A stretch of DNA of 64,000 bases from Nocardia brasiliensis (GTDB lineage: Bacteria; Actinomycetota; Actinomycetes; Mycobacteriales; Mycobacteriaceae), in the NCBI RefSeq assembly GCF_011801125.1, contig NZ_CP046171.1, positions 3,410,001-3,474,000 on the forward strand, written 5' to 3'. The notes beneath the pieces are model-generated. The model did not search any database. It had not been told where the DNA came from and worked only from the letters and a program-made list of their open reading frames with translations. Positions 25,653 through 34,210 of this stretch are shown in pieces (the first letter of the stretch is position 1; each line of letters begins with the position of its first letter). The translations under genes and the position numbers were made by a program.

Positions 25653-26513
25653 TCACACCCCGTCCCACGTGGCCGATTCCGGATCCACCCCGTGTGCCCT
25701 GGCATTCGCGAACACCACGTCGCGCAACCACGGGGTGAGCTCCGGGGCCATGGCGTCGTGGTACTCGGCGTAGCCCGGTTCCTCGACGAACATGCGCGCG
25801 ATGCAGACCTGGCGGGCGTGCGGGCAGTCGAAATAGCGCGACAGCAGCGCACGATGCCGCTCGGCCAGGGTGTTCGCCGCGTCGGACCCGGCGACGACGC
25901 CCGCGAGTTTCGCCGCGGCCAGGTCGGCGTACAGCGCCTCGGTCTCGGCCGCGATCTCGCGCCAGTCCTGCTCCGAGCGGTGCGCGGCCCGTTCGGCGTA
26001 CTGCGCCCACTGCGGGCTGTCACCCCAGCGCTGTCCGGCCTCCTCGACCCATTCGCTGCGCCACTGGTCACCGAAGATCTCCGCCTGCTGCTCCGGTGCG
26101 AGCAGGATGCCGGATCGGAACGAGTCCAGCATCCGGTCGACGGCGCCGACCATGTCCTGCAGGCGGGTGATCCGTTCGACCAGCTGTGCGCGCTGGCTGC
26201 GCAGGTGTTCGCGCGCGTCGGTGGCCGGGTCGTCGAGGACGCGGGCGATATCGGCGAGCGAGAGACCGAGTTCCCGGTAGACGAGCACGCGATGGATCCG
26301 GGCGATGTCCTCGGCCGAGTACAGCCGGTAACCGGACCAGGTCCGGCCACTCGGCTGCACCAGGCCGATCACGTCCCAGTGGTGCAGTGTGCGCACGCTG
26401 ATCCCGACGAGCGCGGCGGTCCGGCCGACGGTCGCGCCGTCCGGATCGATCGGCTCGCCCGCTTTGGCCGGTGCGTCGCGGGCTCCCCGTGTCATCAGGT
26501 CAGTATCGCGCAT
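25653..26513 (-). CDS. MerR-family regulator with TipAS-type ligand domain
   Basis: A 286-residue regulator. The N-terminal winged helix (VGRTAALVGISVRTLHHWDVIGL, about 28-50) and the SGYRLY wing are MerR hallmarks, followed by a coiled dimer helix. The C-terminal 140 residues (EIFGDQW, RHRALLSRYFDCPH) match the TipAS antibiotic-recognition domain. TipA-type proteins bind thiopeptides or other multidrug ligands and activate their own promoter. The start could be 26513 or the second ATG at 26495. It lies 33 bp downstream of the VOC protein gene, perhaps in the same transcript. Confidence 0.88.
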   Translation of the reverse strand: MRDTDLMTRGARDAPAKAGEPIDPDGATVGRTAALVGISVRTLHHWDVIGLVQPSGRTWSGYRLYSAEDIARIHRVLVYRELGLSLADIARVLDDPATDAREHLRSQRAQLVERITRLQDMVGAVDRMLDSFRSGILLAPEQQAEIFGDQWRSEWVEEAGQRWGDSPQWAQYAERAAHRSEQDWREIAAETEALYADLAAAKLAGVVAGSDAANTLAERHRALLSRYFDCPHARQVCIARMFVEEPGYAEYHDAMAPELTPWLRDVVFANARAHGVDPESATWDGV

Positions 26514-26546
26514 GCCGGTGCCGCTCCGATCGTGGCGAAGTGACGC

Positions 26547-27038
26547 TCAGGCCCGCGGCACCGGGAAGCCGACCGCGCGCAGCGCGTCGGCCTGCGGGCT
26601 GCGCGGGTCGATCGGACGCGCGGCGGTCATCACGACGTGCGCCCGCTCGGGCGTGATCACCGTCAGCTCGAGCGCGTTCCACGGCATCTCCCGCGGTCCG
26701 TCGGTGGAACCGGGCACGAGTTCCGCACAGCGGGCGGCGATCTCGTCGATCTGGCTGGGCACGCACGAGAAGTCGACCCGCATGGCGGGTGCGTCGTCGG
26801 CGGGCGTGCCAGCCACCAGCAGTACATCTTGAAATGCCCAGCGCCGCAGGTGGATCAATTGACCGGGGATGGTGAAGATATTGATGAAGCCGAGCCCGCG
26901 CAGCCAGAAGTCTTCGGAGGCCGCGAAATCGGCGGTCGGCACGGTGATGAACATCGGCATGCCGTAGTACTCGCGGTAGACCTCGGGGGCGACCGCGTCG
27001 AGCGCGGGCACGGGGACAGGGCTGATGAATTCGTTCAT
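26547..27038 (-). CDS. VOC-superfamily (glyoxalase/bleomycin-resistance fold) protein
   Basis: A 163-residue protein with one clear VOC module: FITVPTADFAASEDFWLRGLGF, IHLRRWAFQDVLLV and later MRVDFSC. It starts at the ATG at 27038 (MNEFISP), with CAGGGC upstream. Members bind metals and include drug-sequestering proteins. Its place beside a TipA-type MerR regulator fits a drug-response pair, but the sequence does not prove it. Confidence 0.78.
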   Translation of the reverse strand: MNEFISPVPVPALDAVAPEVYREYYGMPMFITVPTADFAASEDFWLRGLGFINIFTIPGQLIHLRRWAFQDVLLVAGTPADDAPAMRVDFSCVPSQIDEIAARCAELVPGSTDGPREMPWNALELTVITPERAHVVMTAARPIDPRSPQADALRAVGFPVPRA

Positions 27039-27099
27039 GCCCTGATCGTCAAGCCTCACGCGACGTAAGGGTCAAGCCGAGGTGCGTAGCCGCGCGATG

Positions 27100-27837
27100 C
27101 TACGGCTGCCAGGTGATTCGGCCGCCCTCGAAATCCTGGGCCTTGCCGCCTTCGAAGTCGTATTCGTCGCCGGTGGGGTAGCCGTAGGCGCCGTTGGCCC
27201 CCGCCCGGGATTCCCAGGTGATCCGGATGGCACCCCACACCGCGTGCGCGCCGGTCTTCTGCGACCAATAGATCGCGCCGTCGTTGAACAGGTTGTAACG
27301 ACCGTTGTTCTTGGCGGCCGCCTCGTCGGTGATCGGGAAGCCGAGCGGGCTGTTCTCCGCGCCGAGGGAGTACCACTTGTCCCGGATCACGCCGCCGAGC
27401 TGGTGCGCCGCGGTACCCACCGACCAGTAGATCGAGCCGCCCTGGAAATGGCTGAAGCTGCCCGCCTTCACCGGCGTCTGCTCCACTCTGGTCACCGGGT
27501 AGCGCAGCGCACCGGACTCCGCGCCCAGGCCGCGCCACTTCTCCAGGATCGGACCACCGATCTGATGCGCGCCTGTCTCGGCCTGCCAGTAGATCGCGGC
27601 ATCGCGCTCGAAATTCTGGTACTTGCCGCCGTTGGCGGCGTCGGACTCGGGCGTGGTCGGGTCGCCGAGCGCCGCGGCGCCGCCCGCCGCGTCGTATTCG
27701 ACCTCGATCGCGCCGCCGACCTCGAACGGCCCGATCGGCCGTGCGTGCGCGACACCGGCGGCGAGTGCGGCCGCGAGTACCGCGGTGGCCAGCGCGGTCG
27801 TGCGGGCTCCGGGCAAGGTCTGGTACAGGCGTGCCAA
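27100..27837 (-). CDS. Secreted LGFP-repeat protein, copy 1 (TTG start)
   Basis: A 245-residue exported protein. A Sec signal of about 32 residues ends in AGVAHA. The body holds about four LGFP-type repeats, such as DKWYSLGAENSPLGFPITDE and TWESRAGANGAYGYP, with the first diverged (AALGDPTTPESD). LGFP repeats occur in cell-wall-associated proteins of mycolic-acid bacteria and are thought to bind the envelope. The start is decided by a GAGGAG box 6 bases before a TTG at 27837; an ATG further out lacks a ribosome site, and the sister gene uses the same arrangement. Confidence 0.82.
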   Translation of the reverse strand: MARLYQTLPGARTTALATAVLAAALAAGVAHARPIGPFEVGGAIEVEYDAAGGAAALGDPTTPESDAANGGKYQNFERDAAIYWQAETGAHQIGGPILEKWRGLGAESGALRYPVTRVEQTPVKAGSFSHFQGGSIYWSVGTAAHQLGGVIRDKWYSLGAENSPLGFPITDEAAAKNNGRYNLFNDGAIYWSQKTGAHAVWGAIRITWESRAGANGAYGYPTGDEYDFEGGKAQDFEGGRITWQP

Positions 27838-27935
27838 TATAGCTCCTCGGTCGGGCGGTCCTCGATGACGAGACAGCGTCGCTGAGGATGATGGCACGCC
27901 GCGCCGGCGTCGACCGCGCCGCCCCGGCGGCGCGC

Positions 27936-28682
27936 TCAGGGGTGCCAGGTGATCCGGCCGCCTTCGAAGTCCTGCGCCTTGCCGCCCTCATAGTCGTACT
28001 CGTCGCTGGTCGGGTAGCCGTAGCTGCCGTTGGCGCCCGCACGGGCTTCCCAGGTGGTACGGATCGCGCCCCAGACGACGTGCGCGCCGTGCTTCGGGGA
28101 CCAGTAGATGGCGCCGTCGTTGAACAGGTTGTAGCGGCCGTTGTTCTTGGCGGCCGCCTCGTCGGTGATCGGGAACCCGAGCGGGCTGTTCTCCCAGCCG
28201 TAGGCGGCCCACTTGTCCCGGATTGCGCCGCCGATCTGGTGCGCGGCGGTGCCGACGGACCAGTAGATCGATCCGCCCTGGAAGTGGTTGTAGCGTCCCG
28301 GCTTCGACGGTGTCGATTCCTCCCTGGTCACCGGGTAGCCGAGAAAGCCGTTCTCCCAGCCCAGATCGCCCCATTTGGCGCGGATCGCGCCGCCGACCGC
28401 GTGCGCGCCGGTGCTGGGATGCCAGTAGATGGACGCATTGCGTTCGAAGGCCTGGAATTTCCCGCCGCGGCCCGCGTCGGACTCCGGTGTGACCGGATCG
28501 CCGAAGACGGCGCCGCCCCCCGCTTGGTCGTATTCGACCTCGATCGCGCCGCCGACGTCGAACGGCCCGATCGGCCGCGCGCCCGCGGAGCCGGCCGTGA
28601 GCAGGGCCGCCAGCGCGGTCGCGGTGGCCGCTGTCACCGCGAGGCGAGCGTGTGGGCGAGGGGTGCGAGATAAACGTGCCAA
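27936..28682 (-). CDS. Secreted LGFP-repeat protein, copy 2 (TTG start)
   Basis: A 248-residue paralogue of the gene at 27100, sharing RPIGPF-VGGAIEVEYD after the signal peptide and near-identical repeats (ENSPLGFPITDEAAAKNNGR). Its start is also TTG, with GGGAG 6 bases upstream. The signal peptide ends near GSAGA. The two genes lie in tandem about 100 bp apart, which points to a recent duplication. Role: envelope-associated, probably wall binding; no catalytic domain is attached. Confidence 0.83.
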   Translation of the reverse strand: MARLSRTPRPHARLAVTAATATALAALLTAGSAGARPIGPFDVGGAIEVEYDQAGGGAVFGDPVTPESDAGRGGKFQAFERNASIYWHPSTGAHAVGGAIRAKWGDLGWENGFLGYPVTREESTPSKPGRYNHFQGGSIYWSVGTAAHQIGGAIRDKWAAYGWENSPLGFPITDEAAAKNNGRYNLFNDGAIYWSPKHGAHVVWGAIRTTWEARAGANGSYGYPTSDEYDYEGGKAQDFEGGRITWHP

Positions 28683-28835
28683 GAGAACTCCCGATGTGAT
28701 GGTGAGTACGAGACGACGGTGTCGCGCATTCCGACACCAGCCCTATCGGCAGTACCGCCGAACCCGTTAGCCGAGGACCGGACGCCGTCGCGAAGCCCGC
28801 CCGCGCCGCCACGGCTCAGCGCCTAGGCTCTACTC

Positions 28836-29855
28836 ATGGTCGAGTCGACGCGAATCGTGCTTGCATCCCGGCCGGAGGGTGCCCCCACCCCGGCGAACTT
28901 CCGGGTCGAAACCGCCGAACTGCCGCCGCTCGCGGACGGTCAGGTGCTGTTGCGGACGTTGTACCTGTCGTTGGATCCCTACATGCGCGGTCGGATGAGC
29001 ACCGCGGCGTCCTATGCCGAGCCGGTCGAGATCGGGCAGGTGATGGTCGGCGCCACGGTCGCGGAGGTGCTCGACTCGCGCGATCCCGGGTATGCGAAGG
29101 GCGAGGTGGTGCTGGCCTACTCGGGCTGGCAGAGCGCCGACGTCGCGCGCGCCGCGACGCTGCGCAAGCTCGATCCGGACAAGGCTCCGATCTCCACCGC
29201 GCTCGGCGTGCTCGGCATGCCTGGGTTCACCGCGTACGCCGGGTTGCTGAAGATCGGACAGCCGCGGGCGGGGGAGACGCTCGTGGTGGCGGCAGCGACC
29301 GGGCCGGTCGGGTCGATGGTCGGGCAGCTGGCCAAGATCAAGGGCGTTCGTGCGGTCGGTATCGCGGGCGGCCCGCGCAAGTGTGCCGCGCTGCGCGACG
29401 AGCTCGGGTTCGACGTCGCCCTCGATCACCGCGCCCCCGACTTCGCCGACCAGCTGCGGGCCGCGGTCCCCGACGGCATCGACATCTACTTCGAGAACGT
29501 CGGCGGCCACGTCGCCGACGCGGTCTACCCGCTGCTGAATACCTATGCGCGGGTACCGGTTTGCGGCATGATCGCGAATTACAACGCCAGTGGTACGCCG
29601 GACGGTCCCGATCGCTTCCCGTCCTTCTACGCACGCGTGCTCACCAAGAGCCTCACCGTCCGCGGCTTCATCCAGTCCGAGTTCGCCGGCGAGCTCTACC
29701 CCGATTTCCTGCGTGAGGTGTCCGATTGGATCGCCGAGGGGCGCATCCGCTATCTCGAGGACGTCGTCGAGGGACTGGAGAACGCGCCCGCGGCCTTCAT
29801 CGGACTTCTGGCGGGTCGCAATTTCGGCAAGCTCGTGGTGAAAGTCGCGGACTAG
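28836..29855 (+). CDS. NADP-dependent MDR oxidoreductase (LTB4DH/CurA-like)
   Basis: A 339-residue zinc-free medium-chain reductase. The N-terminal YLSLDPYMRGRM and the Rossmann region VVAAATGPVGSMVGQLAKIKG, followed by YFENVGG, are typical of leukotriene B4 12-hydroxydehydrogenase / NADPH-dependent curcumin reductase relatives. These reduce alpha,beta-unsaturated ketones or aldehydes with NADPH in the cytoplasm. It starts at ATG 28836. It is a single gene, divergent from the LGFP pair. Confidence 0.92.
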   Translation: MVESTRIVLASRPEGAPTPANFRVETAELPPLADGQVLLRTLYLSLDPYMRGRMSTAASYAEPVEIGQVMVGATVAEVLDSRDPGYAKGEVVLAYSGWQSADVARAATLRKLDPDKAPISTALGVLGMPGFTAYAGLLKIGQPRAGETLVVAAATGPVGSMVGQLAKIKGVRAVGIAGGPRKCAALRDELGFDVALDHRAPDFADQLRAAVPDGIDIYFENVGGHVADAVYPLLNTYARVPVCGMIANYNASGTPDGPDRFPSFYARVLTKSLTVRGFIQSEFAGELYPDFLREVSDWIAEGRIRYLEDVVEGLENAPAAFIGLLAGRNFGKLVVKVAD

Positions 29856-30171
29856 CGACCCTCCGACATGGCGTTTGTGGGTCGGCCTCGGGTCAGATCA
29901 CGGTCTCGCTTCGGTGTGTCGAACTTTCGGTGTGTCGCGGTATCCACCTGATCTTGGTGGGGTTCAATTGTGCAGGTCACGAGTTTTTCCGGCGACGAGC
30001 GGAAAGCAGGAGCGACATGGCACGGGTCGACAGCGTCAGATAGCGCGATCGTGTCGGTGGTGTCGGCGAATTCTGTGCCGGCGCATTTCTTCGGTTAGTC
30101 GAATCGCGCACGACAGCGCGATTTTCTCGTGTCCGGACCCCACCTCAAGCCCGCGAAAAGGAGCAACGAAC
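29856..30171. other. Intergenic region upstream of the small membrane protein
   Basis: About 315 bp. It contains a 12-bp direct repeat (listed separately) and a mini-ORF at 30017-30043 (MARVDSVR then stop) with a good AGGAG site, which could be a leader peptide or a relic. The AAAGGAG ribosome site of the next gene sits at its right end. No other gene is visible. Confidence 0.4.
29910..29937 (+). repeat. Direct repeat TTCGGTGTGTCG, two copies
   Basis: TTCGGTGTGTCG occurs at 29910-29921 and again at 29926-29937, a 16-bp period. A related GTGTCGGTGGTGTCGG follows near 30050. It may be a protein-binding site for the promoter of the downstream small gene. Confidence 0.4.
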
Positions 30172-30456
30172 GTGAGCATGATTCTGGCCGCGCTACACGA
30201 CACCGTTCTTGCGGAGGTCAGCAATCCGACACCGGAGGCCCCGCCGCTGGCGGACAAGTTGATGCAAATGGGCCGCTACTTCACCTGGCTCGTGCAGTTG
30301 TCCGGTATCACCGCCATCACCTACGGCGGCGGCCGGTTCGCGTGGGAGAAGTGGAGCGGCGGCGGTTTGCAGTCGCCCAAGATGATCGCCAGCGCGATGG
30401 CAGGCGGTGCGGTGGCAACCAGTGCAGGCACCATCATGAACTCCGTTATCGGCTGA
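30172..30456 (+). CDS. Small two-helix membrane protein, pilin-like layout
   Basis: A 94-residue protein starting at GTG behind AAAGGAG. A polar N-terminus is followed by two hydrophobic stretches: FTWLVQLSGITAITYGGG (about 36-53) and MIASAMAGGAVATSAGTIM (about 70-88), separated by a basic WEKWSGGG loop. The arrangement resembles TrbC/VirB2 pilins and small holin-like proteins, but no conjugation or lysis genes lie nearby. I do not assign a function. Confidence 0.55.
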   Translation: MSMILAALHDTVLAEVSNPTPEAPPLADKLMQMGRYFTWLVQLSGITAITYGGGRFAWEKWSGGGLQSPKMIASAMAGGAVATSAGTIMNSVIG

Positions 30457-30713
30457 TCCGGCAGCGGTTTCGATCACCGGCTCGACGGGGGCGATCTCGT
30501 TGAGCCGGACTCGGCCGCATTCGGCCACCCGCTCGAAGCTGTTGCGCCGCAAGCCGATCTCGCGTCGAACCGGAGCCGGATCCGCGAGTGCGGGCCGACC
30601 GCCCCCGCCCGGTCGGTGATCGTTGGAGTCCGGTGGGCGACACCGCGGCAATCGGCGATGATCGCGCGCGCACGGCGAGAAATTCCCTGTCCACCATGCG
30701 TACAGTGCAGGGT

Positions 30714-31250
30714 ATGTTCGAACAAGCGCATCCCACCGCAGCGGTGCGTGTCGAGCCGGCTGCACCACACGGCACCGTCGCAACCACGGGGGAGTCCGGC
30801 CCCGACCTGCTCTCGCTGGCGAACCAGCTCTGCTTCGCCCTGTATTCGACCTCGCGCGCGATGACCGCGGCCTACCGGCCGTTTCTCGACGCGATGCACC
30901 TCACCTATCCCCAGTACCTCGCGCTGCTCGCGCTGTGGGAGCGCCCCGGGATGACGATGAAGGAACTCGGCGAACAGCTGCGCCTCGACTACGGCACCGT
31001 GTCGCCGCTGATCCAGCGACTGCAGGCGAACGGATTCGTGGAGAGCGTGCGCAGCGCGCACGACCGCCGCTCGGTCGAATTGCGTTCGACCGAGGCGGGT
31101 CTCGCGCTGCAGGACCAGGCCAGGGCGATGATCGAGGCCGTGCTGGCCTCGGTCGGCTATCCCGTCGACACGCTCGTCGCCCTGCGCGATCAGGTCAATG
31201 CCCTCGGTGCTCGCCTCGACGCGTTGACCGGCGAGCGCAAGCAGCGGTGA
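30714..31250 (+). CDS. MarR/OhrR-family transcriptional regulator
   Basis: A 178-residue winged-helix regulator. Cys40 in NQLCFALYSTSRAM and the PQYLALLALWE stretch match OhrR, which senses organic hydroperoxides through that N-terminal cysteine. The DNA-binding helices cover MKELGEQLRLDYGTVSPLIQRL. The usual target gene ohr is not next door. An in-frame ATG at 30696 is an alternative start; neither has a clear ribosome site. Its 3' end converges with the phosphoribosyltransferase gene. Confidence 0.87.
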   Translation: MFEQAHPTAAVRVEPAAPHGTVATTGESGPDLLSLANQLCFALYSTSRAMTAAYRPFLDAMHLTYPQYLALLALWERPGMTMKELGEQLRLDYGTVSPLIQRLQANGFVESVRSAHDRRSVELRSTEAGLALQDQARAMIEAVLASVGYPVDTLVALRDQVNALGARLDALTGERKQR

Positions 31251-31253
31251 GGA

Positions 31254-31748
31254 TTACGCGTCGAGCACCTTGACCTGACGCTGCACCACCGGCGGCTCGG
31301 TCGACCACGGGAAGTTGATCCAGCGGTCGGTGTGCTTCCAGACGTACTCGCAGTCGACCTCCGAGCGCGGCTTCTGATAGATCACCGCGCATCGCACCTC
31401 GGCGACGTGGTCCTCGCAGAAGTCGCGTACCAGCTTGAGCGTGGCCCCGGTGTCGGCGACATCGTCGGCGACCAGCACGGTCGCGCCCGCCAGGTCCACC
31501 GCCTGCGGTACCGGCGGCAGCATGACCGGCAGGTCGAGGCGCTGGTCGATGCCGGTGTAGAACTCGACGTTCATCACGTGCAGGTTCTTCACGTCCAGCG
31601 CGTAACCGAGCGCTCCCGCCACGAACAGCCCGCCGCGGGCGATCGAGAGGATCAGATCGGGCTCGAACCCGTCGTCGGCGATCGTGGTCGCCAATTCCCG
31701 GCTCGCCGAGCCGAACAGGTCCCAGGTCAGCACTTCCCGATCCGCCAT
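31254..31748 (-). CDS. Phosphoribosyltransferase-family protein
   Basis: A 164-residue protein with the PRPP-binding loop VLVADDVADTG (about 93-103) and an N-terminal RGG motif (SIARGGLFVAG). It resembles the actinobacterial xanthine/guanine-type or unassigned type I PRTases. The start is the ATG at 31748, with GGAGG 7 bases upstream. A nucleobase substrate is likely but cannot be specified; a PRTase-like regulatory role is possible. Confidence 0.88.
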   Translation of the reverse strand: MADREVLTWDLFGSASRELATTIADDGFEPDLILSIARGGLFVAGALGYALDVKNLHVMNVEFYTGIDQRLDLPVMLPPVPQAVDLAGATVLVADDVADTGATLKLVRDFCEDHVAEVRCAVIYQKPRSEVDCEYVWKHTDRWINFPWSTEPPVVQRQVKVLDA

Positions 31749-32096
31749 GGATCCTCCATCTCCCTCGTCGCGATTGCGCAAAGAGCATACGAGGGCGCGC
31801 ACTGTGGCCGCTCCCACGGTCGGCGTTCGGTGGGCAACCCGGCCCCGGCGCGGCCGACGGCCTATTTTCGCCGAGAATGTGTCTTTGCCGATAGCTGGGT
31901 TCGTGAAACGGCCTGCGACCTATCTGTCGGAGGGCTTTTGCGGGAAATTGTGTCCGGCTTTTCGGGGCGCGCGGATACCCGCGCGACACCCGTTTGAAAT
32001 CGGATAAAAGGTTTGTCGGGTCGACTACGGTTCGCTTTATCGGGTCGCACCACGACCCCTTTCCGGCCTCCCCGCACCAGAGAAATGAGGATTGTC
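31749..32096. other. Divergent intergenic region
   Basis: About 350 bp between the phosphoribosyltransferase and the small secreted protein. It includes AT-richer stretches near 31990-32040 (GGATAAAAGG and CTTTATCGGG) that may hold the promoter of the gene at 32097. I see no gene, RNA structure or repeat that I can support. Confidence 0.4.
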
Positions 32097-32459
32097 ATGC
32101 GCCTGTCCCCGGTCCGGATCGCTGTCCTCGCAGTCTTGTTCATCGCGGCGGTCGCCGGCCTGACCTCCGTCGCCGCGATCGCGGGCGCCGAGGAGCCATG
32201 GACCTATGTGTGCGACGACATCGAAGAGCCGGAAGAGGTGGGCGCGGTCGGCGCGGGGAACTGTGAGTCGCGCAACGGCGCTCCGGAGTCCGGGCCGATC
32301 AAGCAGAAGTTCAAGCTGCACCAGCGCGGCGTGGCGCCGAAGCCGGACATGATCGCGGTCTGCGAGGGCGAGGAGAAGAACAGCTTCGGCGAGGCGTCGC
32401 TGCCCTCGAAGGTCGACGGATTCGGTTGCTACGTCTACGAAGGCGCGCTGGGCGGCTGA
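32097..32459 (+). CDS. Small secreted four-cysteine protein
   Basis: A 120-residue exported protein. The Sec signal is MRLSPVRIAVLAVLFIAAV onward, with cleavage near AIAGA. The mature part is acidic and has four cysteines (YVCDD, NCESR, AVCEGE, GCYVY), enough for two disulfides. The start at 32097 has GAGG 6 bases upstream; an in-frame ATG at 32085 is the alternative. No family is recognised. The 3' end overlaps the convergent gene by 25 bp. Confidence 0.7.
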   Translation: MRLSPVRIAVLAVLFIAAVAGLTSVAAIAGAEEPWTYVCDDIEEPEEVGAVGAGNCESRNGAPESGPIKQKFKLHQRGVAPKPDMIAVCEGEEKNSFGEASLPSKVDGFGCYVYEGALGG

Positions 32460-32812
32460 ATCCGGCGGCGCTGCTGCCATCCGGCGTGCAGCTCGCGCAT
32501 CGCGCGCAGGCTGGCGGCGGAGACATCGGGCCACGGCGGCCGACGCAGGATCGCAAGGGTCGTGAACACCGTCGCCGCCAACCCGATGACCTCACCGAGC
32601 AACGCGATACGGGTGGTGTCCACGGCGGATTCCCATTTCACCTCGCCGTTGTGCACGACGAAGATGCCCAGCGGCGCTGCCGCGCGCGGACCGCCGCCGG
32701 GCCGGGCGACCGTGATGATCGTCGACCCGTCGGCGGTCTCATACGGCTCGCCGAAGATCCGCGTGTCCTGTGCCTTCGCGGTGAACCGGCGAACAACCTT
32801 GTCGCTGCTCAT
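32435..32812 (-). CDS. GerW-like (YtfJ family) protein
   Basis: A 125-residue protein resembling actinobacterial GerW/YtfJ proteins: FGEPYETADGSTIITVARPGG, then PLGIFVVHNGEVKWESAVD, and a hydrophobic helix near 70-90 (IALLGEVIGLAATVFTTLAIL). The glycine-rich middle seen in many relatives is shortened. It starts at ATG behind GAGGGGG. GerW proteins affect spore germination in Bacillus; in non-sporulating actinobacteria the role is unknown. Confidence 0.6.
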   Translation of the reverse strand: MSSDKVVRRFTAKAQDTRIFGEPYETADGSTIITVARPGGGPRAAAPLGIFVVHNGEVKWESAVDTTRIALLGEVIGLAATVFTTLAILRRPPWPDVSAASLRAMRELHAGWQQRRRIQPPSAPS

Positions 32813-32873
32813 ATTTCCCCCTCACTGGGTATCAAGCCCACCGTACCCGCGGCGCACCCCACAGGCCCCGCTC

Positions 32874-33124
32874 TCAGGGTCGCAGCCGATGCCGATCCCT
32901 CGGAAACAACGCCACCCGCCGCACATTGTCCGCTCCGACCACCCGGGCCACCCACCGCTCCAACCTGATAGCGAACCCGCCGTGCGGCGGCATGCACCCA
33001 CCAGTTCGAGCGCATCGCGGAAATGCACGACCGGAATCCGCTCCGGCACAACAGGTAGCCGCACGCTGAGTATTTCCACTGTGCCGCCGGCCTTTTCGGC
33101 CACACCTTCGCGGCGCGTGACGTG
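32874..33124 (-). pseudogene. Remnant of a class II (Asn/Asp-type) aminoacyl-tRNA synthetase-like gene
   Basis: Two pieces lie in different frames. The upstream piece reads VAEKAGGTVEIL and VVPERIPVVHFRDALELV; the downstream piece reads PPHGGFAIRLERWVARVVG and NVRRVALFPRD, then stops at 32874. PHGGFA(I)GLER followed by xxLFPRD is motif 3 and the C-terminal end of AspRS/AsnRS. In an intact enzyme well over 100 residues separate these pieces; here they touch through a frame change, and the ATP loop has Arg where Gly is expected. The gene is therefore internally deleted and dead. A stop codon cuts the upstream side as well. Confidence 0.68.
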
Positions 33125-33258
33125 CCGCCTCTACTGGTCGATTCGCGAATCGGTGACCGGCCGATGCGGCTCGAAGTTCGTCACACTCGTCAACGCCGCG
33201 CCACCGATGGTAGCCGCGCCCACGAACCGCGCCAGTTGTTTTTCGGCGCGGCCGGTGG

Positions 33259-34023
33259 TCAGGCGAGGCTGTCTACTCGGGAGGAGGACATGGCGGTTAC
33301 CAGGCCGGTGGAGGTGAAGGCGATGGCTACTTCGAGGCCGGGGGCGGCGAGTAGGAGCTTGGTGGCGTCGTCGTTGAAGGTGGCGGCGAGACCGCGTTGC
33401 ACGGCGTAGCTGTGGATGGCGCGGCGATGGTCGGGCAGCTTCAGGCGGAAGACGCCGTTGAGCACGTGTATGAGACTGAGCAGATCGAGTGCGGGCGGGT
33501 CCAGGTCGGGATGTTCGATCAGCACCGCGAGCCGGGTGCCGCCCCCGACGTCGCAGCTGTACCACGTCCAACTGCCCGAGACCGCCTTGCAGAGTTCACC
33601 GATGAGCCAGGTTACCCGGCTCGGTTCGCTCGGCGCGCCGGGCAGCTGCGCGAACGGGATCTCGGCGGTGTGCAATTCCGGAATCCCGTGGCGCAGACCG
33701 TAATCGCGCACCGATCGGGCCAGCTCGGTGACCTCCTGCGGGTACCAGTCGTGGTTGGCCCAGCTCCACAGCCAGCTGCGCGGACCCGGCGCGGCGGTGC
33801 CGAGCACGTGAAACCTGGTGCAGGCCAACGGATGATCGCCGAAGAACTCGAATAACGGCGGCTCATAGGTGACCTGCCACCGGTGTGCGCCCAGCACCTC
33901 GATGCTGCGCTCTTGATGTTCATACGACATCAATGCCGCGTCATCGAGCAACTGTTCGAGGGTTGGCGATTCACTGCGGAGATAAGCCGTCACGACAGCC
34001 AATCCTGATCGATTTTCATACAC
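33259..34023 (-). CDS. DUF6882-like protein
   Basis: A 254-residue soluble protein. The stretch GPRSWLWSWANHDWYPQEVTEL and the following YGLRHGIPELHTAEIPF match proteins annotated as DUF6882, common near polymorphic-toxin or stress genes in actinobacteria. The function is unknown. It starts at GTG with GGGGGATG upstream. No signal peptide or membrane segment is present. Confidence 0.65.
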   Translation of the reverse strand: MYENRSGLAVVTAYLRSESPTLEQLLDDAALMSYEHQERSIEVLGAHRWQVTYEPPLFEFFGDHPLACTRFHVLGTAAPGPRSWLWSWANHDWYPQEVTELARSVRDYGLRHGIPELHTAEIPFAQLPGAPSEPSRVTWLIGELCKAVSGSWTWYSCDVGGGTRLAVLIEHPDLDPPALDLLSLIHVLNGVFRLKLPDHRRAIHSYAVQRGLAATFNDDATKLLLAAPGLEVAIAFTSTGLVTAMSSSRVDSLA

Positions 34024-34210
34024 GACGCATCCCCCTAGAAATGGCGTCCATAGCGGTTCGCCTGACGTTATGAGCGTCTGGTGATCCGATGATTATGCAA
34101 TTCCGCGCCGCGGCCGCCGATGTCGTCGGCGTTGCGCGGGCGGATTTCCCCCGAGGTGCCTCGATGCACCGGAGAACCGACCGGTGTGCACTATTCGTTG
34201 CGTGCGGAGA

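Noticed and set aside
30457..30713. Possible minus-strand coding relic after the small membrane protein
   Set aside because: The frame reads plausibly (RNSFERVAECGRVRL) for about 40 residues but has no start, family or stop context that supports a gene.
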